A program made the translations under genes and the position numbers. The notes beneath the pieces are model-generated. The model ran no database searches, had not been told where the DNA came from, and saw only the letters and a list, made by a program, of their open reading frames with translations. Positions 33,970 through 48,228 of a DNA stretch of 64,000 bases are shown here, piece after piece (position 1 is the stretch's first letter; each line of letters begins with the position of its first letter). The DNA lies in contig OX463839.1 of assembly GCA_949825065.1 (NCBI GenBank), positions 29,521,540 through 29,585,539 on the forward strand, written 5' to 3'. Source of the DNA: Odontocerum albicorne (Eukaryota; Arthropoda; Insecta; Trichoptera; Odontoceridae).

Positions 33970-34152
33970 ATGAAAAGCATCCTAGAAAGTTTTAACCTTT
34001 TCGAATTCTTAAAAACAGTCGTGCGCAACCTTGTCTGGATAGCGAGCAACTTGCTTGCTTTGAACTTTGCGCTAATTATATTTGAGCGTCAAAGTGGCAA
34101 ATATTTAGTGAGAGATATATATTATGATGAACCTATAGAACACCAGTTTTAA
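33970..34152 (+). CDS. Candidate 60-residue single-pass membrane protein or terminal exon
   Basis: ATG in good context (A at -3) and 60 codons. A hydrophobic segment near residues 22-38 (LVWIASNLLALNFALII) is followed by an acidic/polar tail (DIYYDEPIEHQF). Just upstream, TTGTTCGTGTCTTTCAG at 33940 is a strong splice acceptor, and the frame stays open back to it, so this could be a last exon. The size and topology recall small mitochondrial subunits, but I see no diagnostic motif. No AATAAA close after the stop. Neighbouring ORFs (33313-33597, 33695-33919) look like AT-rich background. Confidence 0.28.
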   Translation: MKSILESFNLFEFLKTVVRNLVWIASNLLALNFALIIFERQSGKYLVRDIYYDEPIEHQF

Positions 34153-34216
34153 CTTTTTACAATTTTTTTTTCCTTAGTTGGATACAATGTAAATATCTTA
34201 AGAATGCAGATATTGT

Positions 34217-34287
34217 GATGGATTCATCACAAGCCAACTTCGATTATTTTCTGATGGATTCATCACAAGCCAACTTCGATTATTTTT
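34217..34287. repeat. Tandem duplication, about 36 bp, 2 copies
   Basis: GATGGATTCATCACAAGCCA is repeated with the following AACTTCGATTATTTT. Confidence 0.9.
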
Positions 34288-34564
34288 TATAGTAAAATTT
34301 TAAATGTCTACTTTTCAAATTTTATTTCTTTAAAATCGCATGGATTCTAAAAAAATCAAAATAGAAAATCATCCTCAGTAAAAACATTTTTATTAAATTA
34401 ATTAACGAATATATGTAATGCACACTAAATTGTTTTGAGTTATTTGAGAAAATTTAACGTTGGTTGATATGGTCTTGATTGTCATGAAAACGGACTTTAA
34501 CTATAAAATACACAATTTCCTAACTCGACATTTTAGTAAAAAAAAAAAGATTGAAGAATGCTTA

Positions 34565-34632
34565 GTCAATATTTCAAATAAACCGAAAATATATAATATT
34601 TTGTGGGTTGGGTCCTTTTTGCATATATATAC
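34565..34632 (-). mobile_element. MITE family A, end fragment
   Basis: The reverse complement starts TATATATGCAAAAAGGACCC and runs into CGGTTTATTTGAAATATTG, as at 24755. Confidence 0.6.
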
Positions 34633-34914
34633 TCAAACGTACCCCGCATACCGCAAGTTGTCCATTTTAGAAGGAATCTATATAAACACTACGTACACAA
34701 GCGACCGTGAAAATGAAAGGAGGCTTTATCGGCTTATCTTTCAGTTCTGTTCATATATTTTTAAAAGGTTCCTTGAATAAGAAAATTATCCCACAAACAC
34801 GACAAAGAGTAAGAATGATAAAAGCGAGAATGAGTATAATTTCATTGTTGATCAAGAATTTAACACGCGGCAATACTGTTATTTTTTTAAGATTTTCGTT
34901 TTTATTTATTTAAT

Positions 34915-37900
34915 GTACTAAACTTTTAATGAATATACAAATTTGACCTATTAAGAATGATTAAATTTAGTTAAATGGTGAAAGAAACGAAACATTTATT
35001 TCAATTATTTGTGTATCCCGTCATTTATCATAAAAAATAGAACTGTTCATCAACTGTAAACGAAAAAACAGCAACTACATAAAAAAACTAAAATGAAGTT
35101 AAACATGTCATCAAATAAGTTTCAAATTATCTAGTATTATTCAAAACAACAATGTTCTTATTTTTTATTCCAGAAATTCAACATAAATATGCAAGTATAC
35201 TGCAAATCTTTTGTGTTTTTACTTGTTTTAAATTAGATAGCCGCATTTACATCTACATAAATGTACAAGAAAATTTTGCCTATTTTTAATTTATAAAAAA
35301 AGCTAGCTAATTTACACCTTTAGTTTTGTCTAAAACAATATGTGCTCTGCAGATTGGAGAATATACGAGTAATTTCACTTGGAAGCGATTTAACTTTGTA
35401 TTTTGTTATCTGCAGTTGCTTGTTTACAAGGGAAGTGTTGTCTCTATGATATATTGAATAATCCCACGTGACGCCCAATTCAAATATTACATACCACACC
35501 ATAACAAAGCATTTGATTCTGATTTAATTGTCACTTCCAAGGTTATGTCGAAAATCGTGTATTCAATAAAAATAATAACGGGTAATATTTTTCACAGTAC
35601 ATAATATGTACAGTACGCTGTGACTTATTTCAATACTGCCTAAAACATGTATGACAATATAATTATATTCTTTTGTTCTTCACTAAAAATTAAACACAAA
35701 ATATACGATTTCACACCCGAATGAAAAAATGGTAAATTAATACATGACGAAAAGGCGTAAAATCCTGTAAACGCTCCATTAGGTTATGCAAAACAGTTTT
35801 TATAAACAATAGCGGTAATCATAAAAGAAAACCGGATTACGGCGAAAAATAATTTACAATATTTTCTGTACATATCATAACGCTTTTTGTAATACATTTT
35901 ACCTCATGAGAGTACGATTGTTAAATCGTTAGCATAAACATTAATTAAGAAGAAAAATAATTGAAATAAAAACATACCAGGGGCCAGCCACCTGGTCCAT
36001 GAAATACTAATCAAGCATGCTAATCTTTCGATCAAAGCGCCGACAAATAGCCTTTGTAAAGCTGAAGATGGTTAAATAATAAATTTCATTGACTACGTTT
36101 GATGGACTTCAGATAGTGTCAGTAGGCCAAAAGAAGAAAAGTAATATACAAACAATGATTCAGTCGATCGAAGAGCAATGAGAAAAAGCACATCAAATTC
36201 GAAATTTGGGAAGCTCGAAAGGGTAGAACGCGTAGAATTATTTCACAAAGTAGCTTAGATCCTTCAATAGTAAATAATAATTATTTTTACATTAATATAA
36301 TACTTGTTTATTTACCCTCAATTGGTACTCCCCTGCTTAAATAAGCGTATTCTCGTCCTAAGGTAGGTAGGCTTCACAAAACAAAAAACAACGAAATACA
36401 TATACACAGAACAGTCACAAGAATAAAAATCGCATTTGAACAGAAAATACATTAAATCCTATCATAATAATATTTCAACGAGAAAGAGCATTTAGACTAG
36501 AAACTAGTTCTTAGATTACTTAAACGAAATAAATTTGTAAAGACGACGTAAAAAATATAATAAAAAACATGTCATATTGATTAATATTCGTATTTACTTC
36601 TAAGTCTCTTTCATAAATATTTTCCGGGGCTTAAAATGTGTGCATTCCAAACGCCGTCCAGTTTATTTCGTTTGCGTAACCAGAAAAATATTTTAAAAAC
36701 TCTATATAGGTAAAGAATTTTATATAAATAAATAAAAATGTACTTACTGTGTAAAAAAGCTACGACGAAACGGCATCAGACGTTCAAAAAGGAAAACCAA
36801 TTTACTCAACGTTTACAGTAGAAAATTTGATAAGCGCTTAAATTCGCGAATAATAAAACAACACAAAATGCTTAGCGTTTGGATTCGATAAAATTTAACA
36901 CACTTGGATCATAAATCTAGATTCGAAAAACGAAAATGAAAATTTAACAATGAAGTATTTGTAAACAGTCTTTTTACAAACAATAATCATAGAAATATTT
37001 TATCTCACAATACATTAACTGAAAAATAAGTTGAAAACTAGAAATAAGAATCGAGATGAAAGAAGATGGAAATAGTTGATCAAGACGGGAATAGACCACC
37101 CAAGTCATCAAGTATATGCAGTGAGAATAAAGCAATGTTGTTATGTCGCTTTTACATTGATATAATCGGATTAGATGTATTATATATTACCACGGAAGAT
37201 TTTCTGAAATATATATGAATTTTCCAATGTAATGAAAATAAGGAAACTACGCGTCCAGCATATTAGATATCATCCACTACCGATGACTGGTAATCTCACG
37301 CCAATGAGGAATTTATTGATCTGCCAAATATTGAATTCGAGTACTTAATATCAATATGGTGGTTACAGGATAAATAATAAAAATTAAACATATTATAATA
37401 TATAATTTATGGTGGATCTAAGCCAGTGCAGATTATTCATAAAAGTACAAAATAGCGTACTTAATATTAAGGGGCGGATAAGTGTGGCGCGGATTTTCAT
37501 GTTTGGCGACGAGCTAACTTAAAATAAGGAAACATTAAGTATGCAAATCTCGCAAAAGCCACACGCGATTTCCGAGACTTTGAAGACGAAGAATACATTA
37601 TCATATTTCCTACCTCAAGGAAGATATGGAGTTACGCAGCGTAAATTATCATACAAAAAAACAAGAAAATACTTTTTTCCAAAATCTTAAAAAAATATTA
37701 AAGCCATATCATACTCGGTCTCCGAGATTTTTTCTAACGTTTCTGAACTGATATAAAACAGGTATGTTATAAAACGGTGCACATATAAAAAATATTCACG
37801 GGGTTATTAACTAACCACTTACTACTCATATAAAGACATTTTATATCAATTCCCAAAAACAAACAACAACCACATTAAACACAACAATACCGCCCCGACA

Positions 37901-38480
37901 CATCAACTGACAGCTGAATATCAAAACTATAAAATCTTCACTCACGGCTATTCATAACTAAATCAGGACGCGGATTACAAGTAAATCTTTCGATTTTAAA
38001 GCTGAATTTTTGAAGCGTCCATATTTTATTATACAAAAGTGAAAGTTCTGCGACATATTTTAATACAAATCAGAACTATCTAAATCATTATCGACAATAA
38101 TATTCTATTTATAAAAGTATTTCTTTCTTTAGCGGCACGGAACAGCTTTTCAACTGTTTGGACGCCGATTCGCGAATGTTGTGTAACCAAGACAGGCGCC
38201 TTCTACCGATTCCACGTCAATCCTAGACTACCCATCAATATTAGTACTAAAATTGATAAAAAAGAAACTTGGAAGTAATCATGAAGAAATGACCATGGTC
38301 AGGATTTGTATATAAAACAAACTTGACGGATTAGTTTCAATGCAATGGAAATGTTGGCCACTTGAAAAGTATACTAGCAAAGTAGTCAGTCAACCAAATT
38401 TACAAACATTTATAGATTCCGTCTTGAAAAAGCATTAAAATATTGTTGGAAATCGTCATTGTCAATCATTAACCATGACC
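34915..38480. other. Repeat-poor stretch, no supported gene
   Basis: AT-rich. Some C/G-richer islets at 37460-37600 (GGGGCGGATAAGTGTGGCGC) and 38130-38220 open no convincing frame and could be conserved non-coding DNA. A minus-strand GTATGT after CTGGCCCCTG at 35978 resembles a splice donor, but its exon is not supported. Confidence 0.5.
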
Positions 38481-38486
38481 GATAAT

Positions 38487-38820
38487 GACGATCTCCATGG
38501 CGTAGTTGGAAAGATGCTACACTTCCATCCAAGAGTTTCGTGTTCGATTCCCGATGCTACCCGAAAAAAGGGTCCCAGTCTGGTAACAATGCTTGCAAGT
38601 GCTAGACTGTGCTAATGTTGTAGCCTCTTCACGTGCTGGGTTGTATGGCCAACATGTGCTATAGCAAACCGCGAGTTCCGTGCCTATCAAGTGGTTCTAA
38701 GCCTGAATGCTCGAGAAATGGGGCCGAAGACAATGCTGTCTCCCGACCACACCCTTTAATATGTGCGAATCACTAATTTGAATATGTTGAAGGGTACCAT
38801 ACGAATAAATAAATAAATCA
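38487..38820 (+). mobile_element. SINE family 2, near full length
   Basis: A tRNA-like head with A box (CATGGCGTAGTTGG) and B box (GTGTTCGATTCCCGATG). The body is unlike family 1 beyond the shared CCCAGTCTGG: GTTGTAGCCTCTTCACGTGC, CAAACCGCGAGTTCCGTGCC, GGGGCCGAAGACAATGCTGT. It ends with an (AATA)n tail. It serves as the reference for the fragments in the duplication. Confidence 0.85.
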
Positions 38821-41015
38821 TATATGAAAAATTGAGACGAATTTTATAATAAAATCATGTATGTAACATATAAGTTAAATTAAAAACCTTTTTGTTCTAT
38901 AAGGATTTTAGAAATACCACAAAATGCCTGTACCTAGGTCGCTTCATAGCTCAGCACTCTAGTGGAGTTTTATGAATATTTTATATCCATTTTTTTTAAA
39001 TTACACATTTCAATAAAAACTGGTATTTGTCTTGAGTGGGCGTTTAAGAAAGAGGTCAACCAAATTCACAGCATGAAAAGAGTTCAACGAAGTAGGATAT
39101 AATTAATAGAATTTCCGGTGCTCCGACGGAGTAGTCAGCTAATCCGCAAGTGTAGTCTGCATTTTGAATTAGTGTTCCAGAATCGTGCCTTACAAAACTT
39201 GGGATGCTAAATCATACCACGCTGCAGAGACGAATAAAAATTATTATAAGATTTTTTATCCATACATAACATCCGATTTATAAGTCATTTGAATTATGTG
39301 AAATCAATATTCGAGTAAAATATTGAGTTCACATTAACACTGAATGGATGTTATAGACGGGAAAGATCAAGACCATTTCATTGCTATTCAGTGCGCTGCT
39401 TTTTTGCTGGATTCAAATTATATGACAGATCGAATGGAATTATCCATATATAGTTTTTTTTTAATAAATAAGACGTGAATGAATATGACAAGATTGCAGA
39501 TATTTTTAAGTGATTGACTCTAGTTTAGTAAAATAAACCAAAATAAATAAATAATATATGGTTAATATTACCTACATACGGAATGGGCTTTCTTTCAATA
39601 ACTTACTATACTTGTACTATTTTTTTTTTCTGTTTTGATTGAGCGTTCAAGTTATGATGTTTTTCAATTTTGAAGTTGATTTTAATTTTTGGTGTGTGAT
39701 AAGTTTTAAAGTTTGTTTAATCGCTATTTTCATTTGTATTTTGTTTTCTTTTTGTATATTTTTTTATAAATCAATTTTTGTAAAGTCGTCCGTTAAAAAT
39801 AAATAAATATATTATATGAGAAAAATCCAGAAAAATCCGTGAATTAGATCAACGCAAAATCCTGAAAAATACGTGAATGAGATAAACATAAACTTAAAAT
39901 TTTCAACTATAAATAAAAACATTATAGTCTTAAACGGTGCTAAAAATTTACCGTCTCATGTAACTTTTGAAATAAAATTAATTTCAATTGCAGTGCTACT
40001 TACCAAAATTATATTTAATTTTCAGATGGTCTCATAATTTGGTCGACTTAACAAAGCTAAGATGATAATAACAAAGTTATTAAAATATTGTAGTTCGGAG
40101 ACATCTCGTTACTAACAATTCGAAAATCATGATTTGGTGAATATCACGTGAAAATTCCCGATTCATAGTACTGAACTGCGAAATCAGTGACATTTCCAGA
40201 CGCATTCATTTTGATTACACCTCATTTGTATAAATAAAATGGTCCATTCTGACGTCAAGTAAGACATTCGAATGCTTTTGTAATGGTGGCTTCAGCTTGT
40301 GAACACCTACAGTAATTGCCGGACAAATTACTGGAACAACGGGGCAATATCTCTTTAACAAGAAAATCAAAGAATGTAGTAGGTACACGAAATTTTACGT
40401 GGAGACATTGTTAAAGATTATTGAATCTAAAAACGGAGAAGTAGAAGATATAAACATATTTTCCACAGCCATTTATAATGATTGAATTGTACGAGTAGTT
40501 CTTTTCACCAAACTTTTTGGATTTAGGACATGTTTTGTTTAAAAACGAAATGATCCAGTTTTTTTTATTTAATCAAATAAATGATGATACAAACATTTGC
40601 AAAATGCTATATCTATGTACAAATTTATATCTTAAGAACTAATCTAATTTATATATTATAACTGTGAACTGAATTTTAATTTCCTAAGTGTAATTTTTAT
40701 TTTTAATAATCTTATGTGTTCATAAAATTTTAATTTAATAATTTGTTTATTGCAGCCATTATTTTGCACAATGGGTGAAATAAATAAATTATTAAATTAA
40801 ACATTTATAAACGAATATTCTACAAAGATGAATCAGAGTAACCGTAACTAAGCATAATAAGAATAGTTTTCCATACAAACAAATATAATTTTTATACAAT
40901 TTAATTTAGTACTACTAATTACTAAAATTAAGTAAATAATACCTTTTACAACATGTGTTTTACAACATTTCATTCATAATATTTCGTAGTCACCTCAAAT
41001 AATTAAAATGTGATA
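38821..41015. other. No gene or recognised repeat seen
   Basis: AT-rich and stop-dense on both strands. Confidence 0.5.
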
Positions 41016-41019
41016 TTGG

Positions 41020-41165
41020 AAAATCAAGAAGGACGCGGATTTAGCAAAAGAAAGGACTGCCAGGAGCAACTTCAGGTGGACGGGAGACCGTTCACGAAAG
41101 GCCCTAGAACAGGCAGATGTTGAGAACACCGCGGCAGCGTTGCGACCTCGACTCTGATGGATGAG
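41020..41165 (+). pseudogene. LINE C-terminal remnant
   Basis: One plus-strand frame reads DADLAKERTARSNFRWTGDR and ALEQADVENTAAALRPRL before a stop. The ...A.DR..WR.....ADP... pattern recalls the tail of RTE/I-type LINE proteins. Short and without catalytic parts. Confidence 0.4.
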
Positions 41166-41789
41166 ACGGAGAGAAGATGAGGAAGAACATAAGATATTTA
41201 GAGGTCCATCAGCATTTCTATTATACTCGTATGCGTTGTCCGCTTCATATGGATGATCGCAGTTTGCCTCCCATGCACGTACATATCTACGAGTATTATT
41301 CGCTATTGTAGTAAATAATACACTGTCAACCCGAAATTCAATCTTATTAAGACATTTGAAAACATAAAATGCTAAAAAAAATTGTGTAAAACACGTTTGA
41401 TTTCACAATTATCACGAGTGTACCAATATGCACGTTATGATTTTCAACATAAGAAATTAATTACTATTTCGTTTAAACTCAAACAACTGAATAATATTCA
41501 CCAATAACAGCGGTATTTCATACTAACTATATAAGTTAGCAATTATGAGCCGTAAAATACAAGAGATGTTAATTAAGGTATCACAAGACCGTTATTATTA
41601 ACGACCAATAGAAACGTTGAGCACAGAAATAACATTTTTTTTACTGAAGTTTTTTATACTGTTATATTTTAATTTACTAAAAATTCGGTTCGATGTCGCT
41701 AAAAAAATGTGTAACGGTAATGAGTGTAGTTCGAAAATTTGAGGCCACAGACAGATGTATTATTTCAAGCACGCTTTGAATAAAACTCT

Positions 41790-41895
41790 CAAGAAAAAGT
41801 TTATTTATACACCAATGACATTCGTATTTATACACCAATGACATTTGTATTACAAAAAGTCGTTGTATTTATACACCAATGACATTTGTATTACA
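41790..41895. repeat. Short tandem repeats around TACACCAATGACATTTGTAT
   Basis: Three copies of the motif TTTATACACCAATGACATT within about 100 bp. Confidence 0.85.
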
Positions 41896-41899
41896 TCAT

Positions 41900-43104
41900 G
41901 TTGGTTGCATGGCATCGTTTACTTAGTCAAAGAGGCGGGTACCAATTTATTTGTGATTGATTGGTCACCATTTATGTTTAAAAAATTTCGATCTGTAAAA
42001 TAAATTAATATTAAACAAAATAAACGAAGTACGCCAATTTAATAAAATATCAGAGTTGACTTTCAAAGTAAAAATAATTTATTATCGAAACCGGAGAACA
42101 AACACCGGGAATTCCCATCGCTTTACTATACATACCAGGGTGGAAAAAACATGACAAGTTTTAAAGGGCAAAAATCCAATAGGGGTGGTTTTTTCACGCT
42201 GTGACGTAAAAGCTGAAAATGAAAGATAAATAATTTATTCGATACATACAAAGAAAAGCAAAAGCAACGGATTTGAGGGAAGACATCTGAGATTTATTTT
42301 TATTGACATAGAAACGATATTCATCCCATAGGGAAGTTTTGATTGAGGTTGTTCGAAATATATTCCAAGCATAGGTAAAAGAATTCCCATATATGTATAG
42401 TATATTGTTTAAGAAATCGTGCGATGTCAATGAGATGTGTTATGAAAAAAAGTTTTCAGAAAAATAAGTGAACTATTTATATTAAAAAATATACAACTGT
42501 TTGGGTTGTTTGGAGGTAGACTAAAAACAACCTACAATCCTCCCTGTGATGTCCTATCTTATATATGTTCAATGAAATAAATAATATAAAGAAATGAAGA
42601 AGAAAAAGTGCGGCTATTTCTTGCCCATCACCTGCCGATTGCGTAAAATATTAATTTTTAAAATATTTTAGTAAACGTCGTAACTCAAAATAAAGTTACT
42701 AAGCAACATTATTTTTTGTTAGAAGTCAAATATGCCCCAATATCTAGAATCGTATTCATGTCGAGAATGTTAAAATTTATGAATATATTATTTTTGATAT
42801 TTTTTGACATCATTTGATATTATAAATTATGTTTTAACTTTTACTCTATTTCAAACTCTTTTTAAATAGAAAATTGACATAAATTTCAGAAATCTGTGAA
42901 TCCAAACAGAAAAAAAAGAAAAGGCGGAAGGTATGTAAACATGTTTCAATAAGTTTTCTTTAACACGAAAGCATACATCAAATATTAATTTGTCATCTAT
43001 GTGTTATATGAGTACATGATTGATGAAATGTTTTATTGCAATCAGATGAAAAATCTTTAAAAAATACGACTGTATATTTATTTCTTCTATTTCGACTTAA
43101 AACA
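41900..43104. other. No gene or recognised repeat seen
   Basis: AT-rich; a 78-codon minus-strand ORF at 42194-42430 has no support. Confidence 0.5.
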
Positions 43105-43256
43105 CTAATCTAAAAACCTGTTCACTGACAACTGCCTAAAAACCTGTTCACAGACTAAAAACTTGTTCACCTAAAAAACTTGTTCACTGACAGCCTAAAA
43201 ACTTGTTCACTGACAACTGCCTAAAACCTGTTCACTGACAACTGCCTAAAAAATAA
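43105..43256. repeat. Imperfect short tandem array
   Basis: Repeats of CCTAAAAACTTGTTCACTGA with and without CAACTG, about six copies. Confidence 0.88.
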
Positions 43257-44535
43257 ACCGAAAATTTGAAAATTTAATCAGGTCAAGATATGTACAAATC
43301 TCGGAGGAGGAGGCTCCGCTCGTTGTGACATCGGTGTTTTTTTAGCAAAATATTTAATAAAATATTCCGCAAGCTCACCACATTACCGTCAATGTCCCCG
43401 CTGGAGAGGCCGTTAGGCTAATTAAATGGAGGCGAATTTTAAGCTTAATATATTATAAACCCATACGCTACCGATTATTCTGAGAGAATTTTTTTTTCAA
43501 GAAACAAACAATCATGTTTTATCTGAAGTGGTAAAGTACAATTTAACTATTGATGCCGAACTTAAAATGAAATTGTGTATCAACGATTCAATACATTGTG
43601 CAAGGATAGTCTTTTAGAAAGCTGTGTGCTAAGCAAAGGTCAGGAAAAATGAAATGTCAAATACGGGTAAAAATTGAGTATCATTTCGATGGAATCATAA
43701 ACATAAAAATACACCATTATATTGAGACCAGAAATAAATTCACTAAAAATATGTTTTATGTCTTTGATCCACACTTAAAAAAATTGTACTACGTTCAGTA
43801 GTTTTTAAAAATATAAGTAAAGATCGCATTTATTCCCCGATTTAGATAACAATGGGTTAAGGTTGACAAATAATCTTCAAGCTTTTGTAGGTTCGTGAGT
43901 TAAGTCATTAGTTTCACTAAGTAAAAAATGTTAAAAGAGGCAGATGGATAAAAAGGCAGGAAGATTATTAATGTGCTAAAAATAACAAATAGCCTAAAAA
44001 AATTAAACCATTGTGGAGATATTTAATGATGTAGAAAATTACTGAAAATTAGGGAGATAATTGTTATGCTTAAGGTAATTTTTTTTTGACAACGAAAATA
44101 TCAATGTTTTAAATTTCTACTGCCGGCTGTGAGCTATGGGGCACATTTTTTGTAAATGATCTTTTGTTAGGAAATAATGGGTATCTCGAAAATAAAACAA
44201 TTCTCTGCAATTTTCTCCATATTTTCAAAGAAAATAATTCAGGTGATGAAACATTTACAGGTAATGAACAAACTGTAAGTCGTGTTTCTTCGATTTCTTG
44301 AGATAAACAGTTTTATTGGGTTAAGCATTATGAAATTATAAACTAAAACAAATAAATGATATATTGATATGTGTTTGAATATATTAAGCGTCACTTTACG
44401 TTCACAAGAAACAGGCGTCTCATGATAGATTACGTATAAAAAATGTTGCTTACTTCAGAAGCAATAAATAATCAATTTTAAAACAGTTAAAGAAACTTCA
44501 ATAAGACTAGAAATATAAAGTAATCAATTAGAAGA

Positions 44536-44539
<4 letters not shown>
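43257..44539. other. No supported gene
   Basis: 43300-43440 is C/G-richer and includes GAGGCCGTTAGGCTAATTAA, possibly conserved non-coding DNA. The rest is AT-rich background. Confidence 0.45.

Positions 44540-44589
<50 letters not shown>
44540..44589. repeat. (TA)n running into the assembly gap
   Basis: Pure TA repeat up to the first N. ORFs reported across the gap are artefacts. Confidence 0.97.
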
Positions 44590-44789
44590 NNNNNNNNNNN
44601 NNNNNNNNNNNNNNNNNNNNNNNNNNNNNNNNNNNNNNNNNNNNNNNNNNNNNNNNNNNNNNNNNNNNNNNNNNNNNNNNNNNNNNNNNNNNNNNNNNNN
44701 NNNNNNNNNNNNNNNNNNNNNNNNNNNNNNNNNNNNNNNNNNNNNNNNNNNNNNNNNNNNNNNNNNNNNNNNNNNNNNNNNNNNNNNNN
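44590..44789. other. Assembly gap, 200 N
   Basis: Exactly 200 N, a round number that suggests a placeholder rather than a measured length. It falls between a TA repeat and the interior of a Penelope-like element. Confidence 0.98.
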
Positions 44790-45634
44790 CCGCAAGAGCA
44801 CCCACACCTCAAGATACCTCAACGCAAGTTCTCACCACCATCCCGCTCAACTCGCCTCTGTAGCCAAAACTCTAGTTACTCGCTCCAAGATACTTTCAGA
44901 TGACAAACATCGAGAAGAAAAAACAAAAATTATTTGCGAAACTTTATCAGCAAACGGATACTCTCGGAAAACAATAGAAAATGCAACCAAGCCCTCAGCC
45001 CCCCAAAATTTTGCCTCCACAAGCCAGAAAAAACGGAATCATCCAACTACCCTATATACAGGGAGTAACAGACAGGATAGGAAGACTCCTCCAAAAATAT
45101 CAAATCCAAACTGTATATAAAAGCCACAATAAAATATCATCCATACTTCCATCCGCGAAAGATATCATCCCCTTGGAGTCACAAGGCATATACGAGATAC
45201 CTTGCGGTTCATGTAACCAAGTGTACGTGGGGAAAACCAACCGTAAAATTTCTGCTCGCGTGGCTGAACACCGTCTCGATGTAAAACAGAAGAAATGTAC
45301 ATCATCACTTGCTTTGCATGTACTAAATGAAGGACACAAAATTGCATTCGAAAAAACTAAAACAATAGCTAAAATTAATAGAGAAAAATCACGAATATAC
45401 AGGGAATCAATCGAAATAGCAAAAAGAACGCACTCTATGAACACCAGAGATGATTCACCAAGACTACCATCAGCCTGGAAAACAATTCTTAAATTAGACA
45501 ACATAATGGTACCTACCGAACTGAATGCATCAGCAGCTTTCAACGGAACGCACCCGTACAGTTACAAGATGGCCGACTCCACACAGATGTCAAAAATGGC
45601 CGATACTAACTTCAGTATGTCGCCAGGTCTATAG
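44790..45634 (+). pseudogene. Penelope-like RT C-terminus with GIY-YIG endonuclease domain
   Basis: 44790-45040 reads the post-RT linker (KSTHTSRYLNASSHHHPAQ, then ANGYSRKTIENA). The frame changes around 45000-45060. It then reads LPYIQGVTDRIGRLLQKY, QTVYKSHNKISSILPSAKD, and the GIY-YIG domain: GIYEIPCGSC, VYVGKTNRKISARVAEH. GIY-YIG is the nuclease that Penelope-like elements use with reverse transcriptase, in place of the endonucleases of LINEs (known from the family). The 217-codon second part is intact to its stop at 45634. The 5' part is missing at the gap and the frame break makes this copy defective as assembled. Confidence 0.88.
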
Positions 45635-45663
45635 CCGAACGCAGCTCAAACCCTTTGAAAATG

Positions 45664-45700
45664 TTTGCTGATATGCAAACGAAACGTCAGGACGAGGACG
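45664..45700 (+). ncRNA. Possible degenerate hammerhead-ribozyme-like core in the Penelope tail
   Basis: TTTGCTGATATGCAAACGAA then ACGTCAGG. The order CTGA..., short stem, CGAAAC, GTC resembles the compact hammerhead motifs reported for Penelope-like elements. The standard CTGATGA is not intact (CTGATAT), so activity is doubtful. Confidence 0.3.
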
Positions 45701-45786
45701 GTATGTCCACCAGTTCTGGAATATATACGCGAAATACCCGAAAAAAGAATTCAACATATACTTCGATTCGCGAAAACCTACGAATA

Positions 45787-47420
<1,634 letters not shown>

Positions 47421-47423
47421 GTT

Positions 47424-47628
47424 ACACTTTCGTTGCATATACTATAACCTAGCGGTTTTGTCACCGTGTATGGTGGTAATGTTTGCCAACCAATAAGAAA
47501 GATATTCAAGAAACTTTTAATGAAAACAACTTAAACCCTTTTAACGAATGTGTATCAACTGGAATTGAACCCCCAGCCCACATATTGAAAAGCGGGAGAT
47601 TTACCAACTAGGCTGTAGAGACTGTCAA
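47424..47628 (-). mobile_element. SINE family 1
   Basis: The reverse complement runs from a GTCTCTACAGCCTAGTTGGT head through TTCAATTCCAGTTGATACAC to the GTATATGCAACGAAAGTGTA end. Confidence 0.85.
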
Positions 47629-48220
47629 CAATATTATTAATATATTTTATTTTATACAATGTTTAACCATCAAACACAAAACTCTTTAGAACTCACGATA
47701 TTACAGTTTTGACAAACGAGTATATCCAGATTTGTATTAAACTTATTGTACGAGTAGATAATATTGGACACGTAATATGTTGACGCAACTAAATGTTTGC
47801 TACAGTTTTTCATAGAATAAATAGATGATTCACAATTAATATGAAAAGAACAAGAAATAATGAAAAGAGAAATCATATATAAATAGACCATTACGAATAA
47901 TGTCAGTAAAATTGAGCAAATTTACTCGACTTCCACGTAAAAAAAATATTGCTGGCAAAACTTTTATGGTTGAGACGAAAGTAGTGAACATTATCAGAAC
48001 CGCAGGAATTCTAAAGAGATAAATAAAAAGAAGCACGTAATGGCATCGTTAGCACTTCCATCTCCACAAAAAGAGTAGCCGGGGATAAATAGTTATTTTT
48101 TAATAACAAACAACTTTATTATTATACAACACTTTTGCATTATTTTTAATTAAATAAGCGTTTTGAAACGAGACTAATCACCATCTTGAGTGGTAGAACA
48201 GAAAAACTAAAATTAACTTT
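47629..48220. other. No supported gene
   Basis: Two overlapping minus-strand ORFs of 66-73 codons lack any recognisable motif. Confidence 0.45.
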
Positions 48221-48228
48221 GTTAAGTA

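Larger units (their letters stand above)
44790..45785 (+). mobile_element. Penelope-like element, 3' part
   Basis: Coding sequence begins abruptly at the gap and ends at 45634; a 150-bp tail then leads into a long TA repeat. The reverse transcriptase core should lie upstream but is in the gap or absent. TA repeats bound both sides, so the element may have inserted into a TA microsatellite. Confidence 0.85.

Noticed and set aside
35979..36060. Minus-strand exon ending at a GTATGT donor
   Set aside because: The donor looks good, but the 27-codon frame has no recognisable sequence and no acceptor partner could be found.
44487..44822. ORFs of about 100 codons spanning the gap
   Set aside because: They run through 200 N and a TA repeat.
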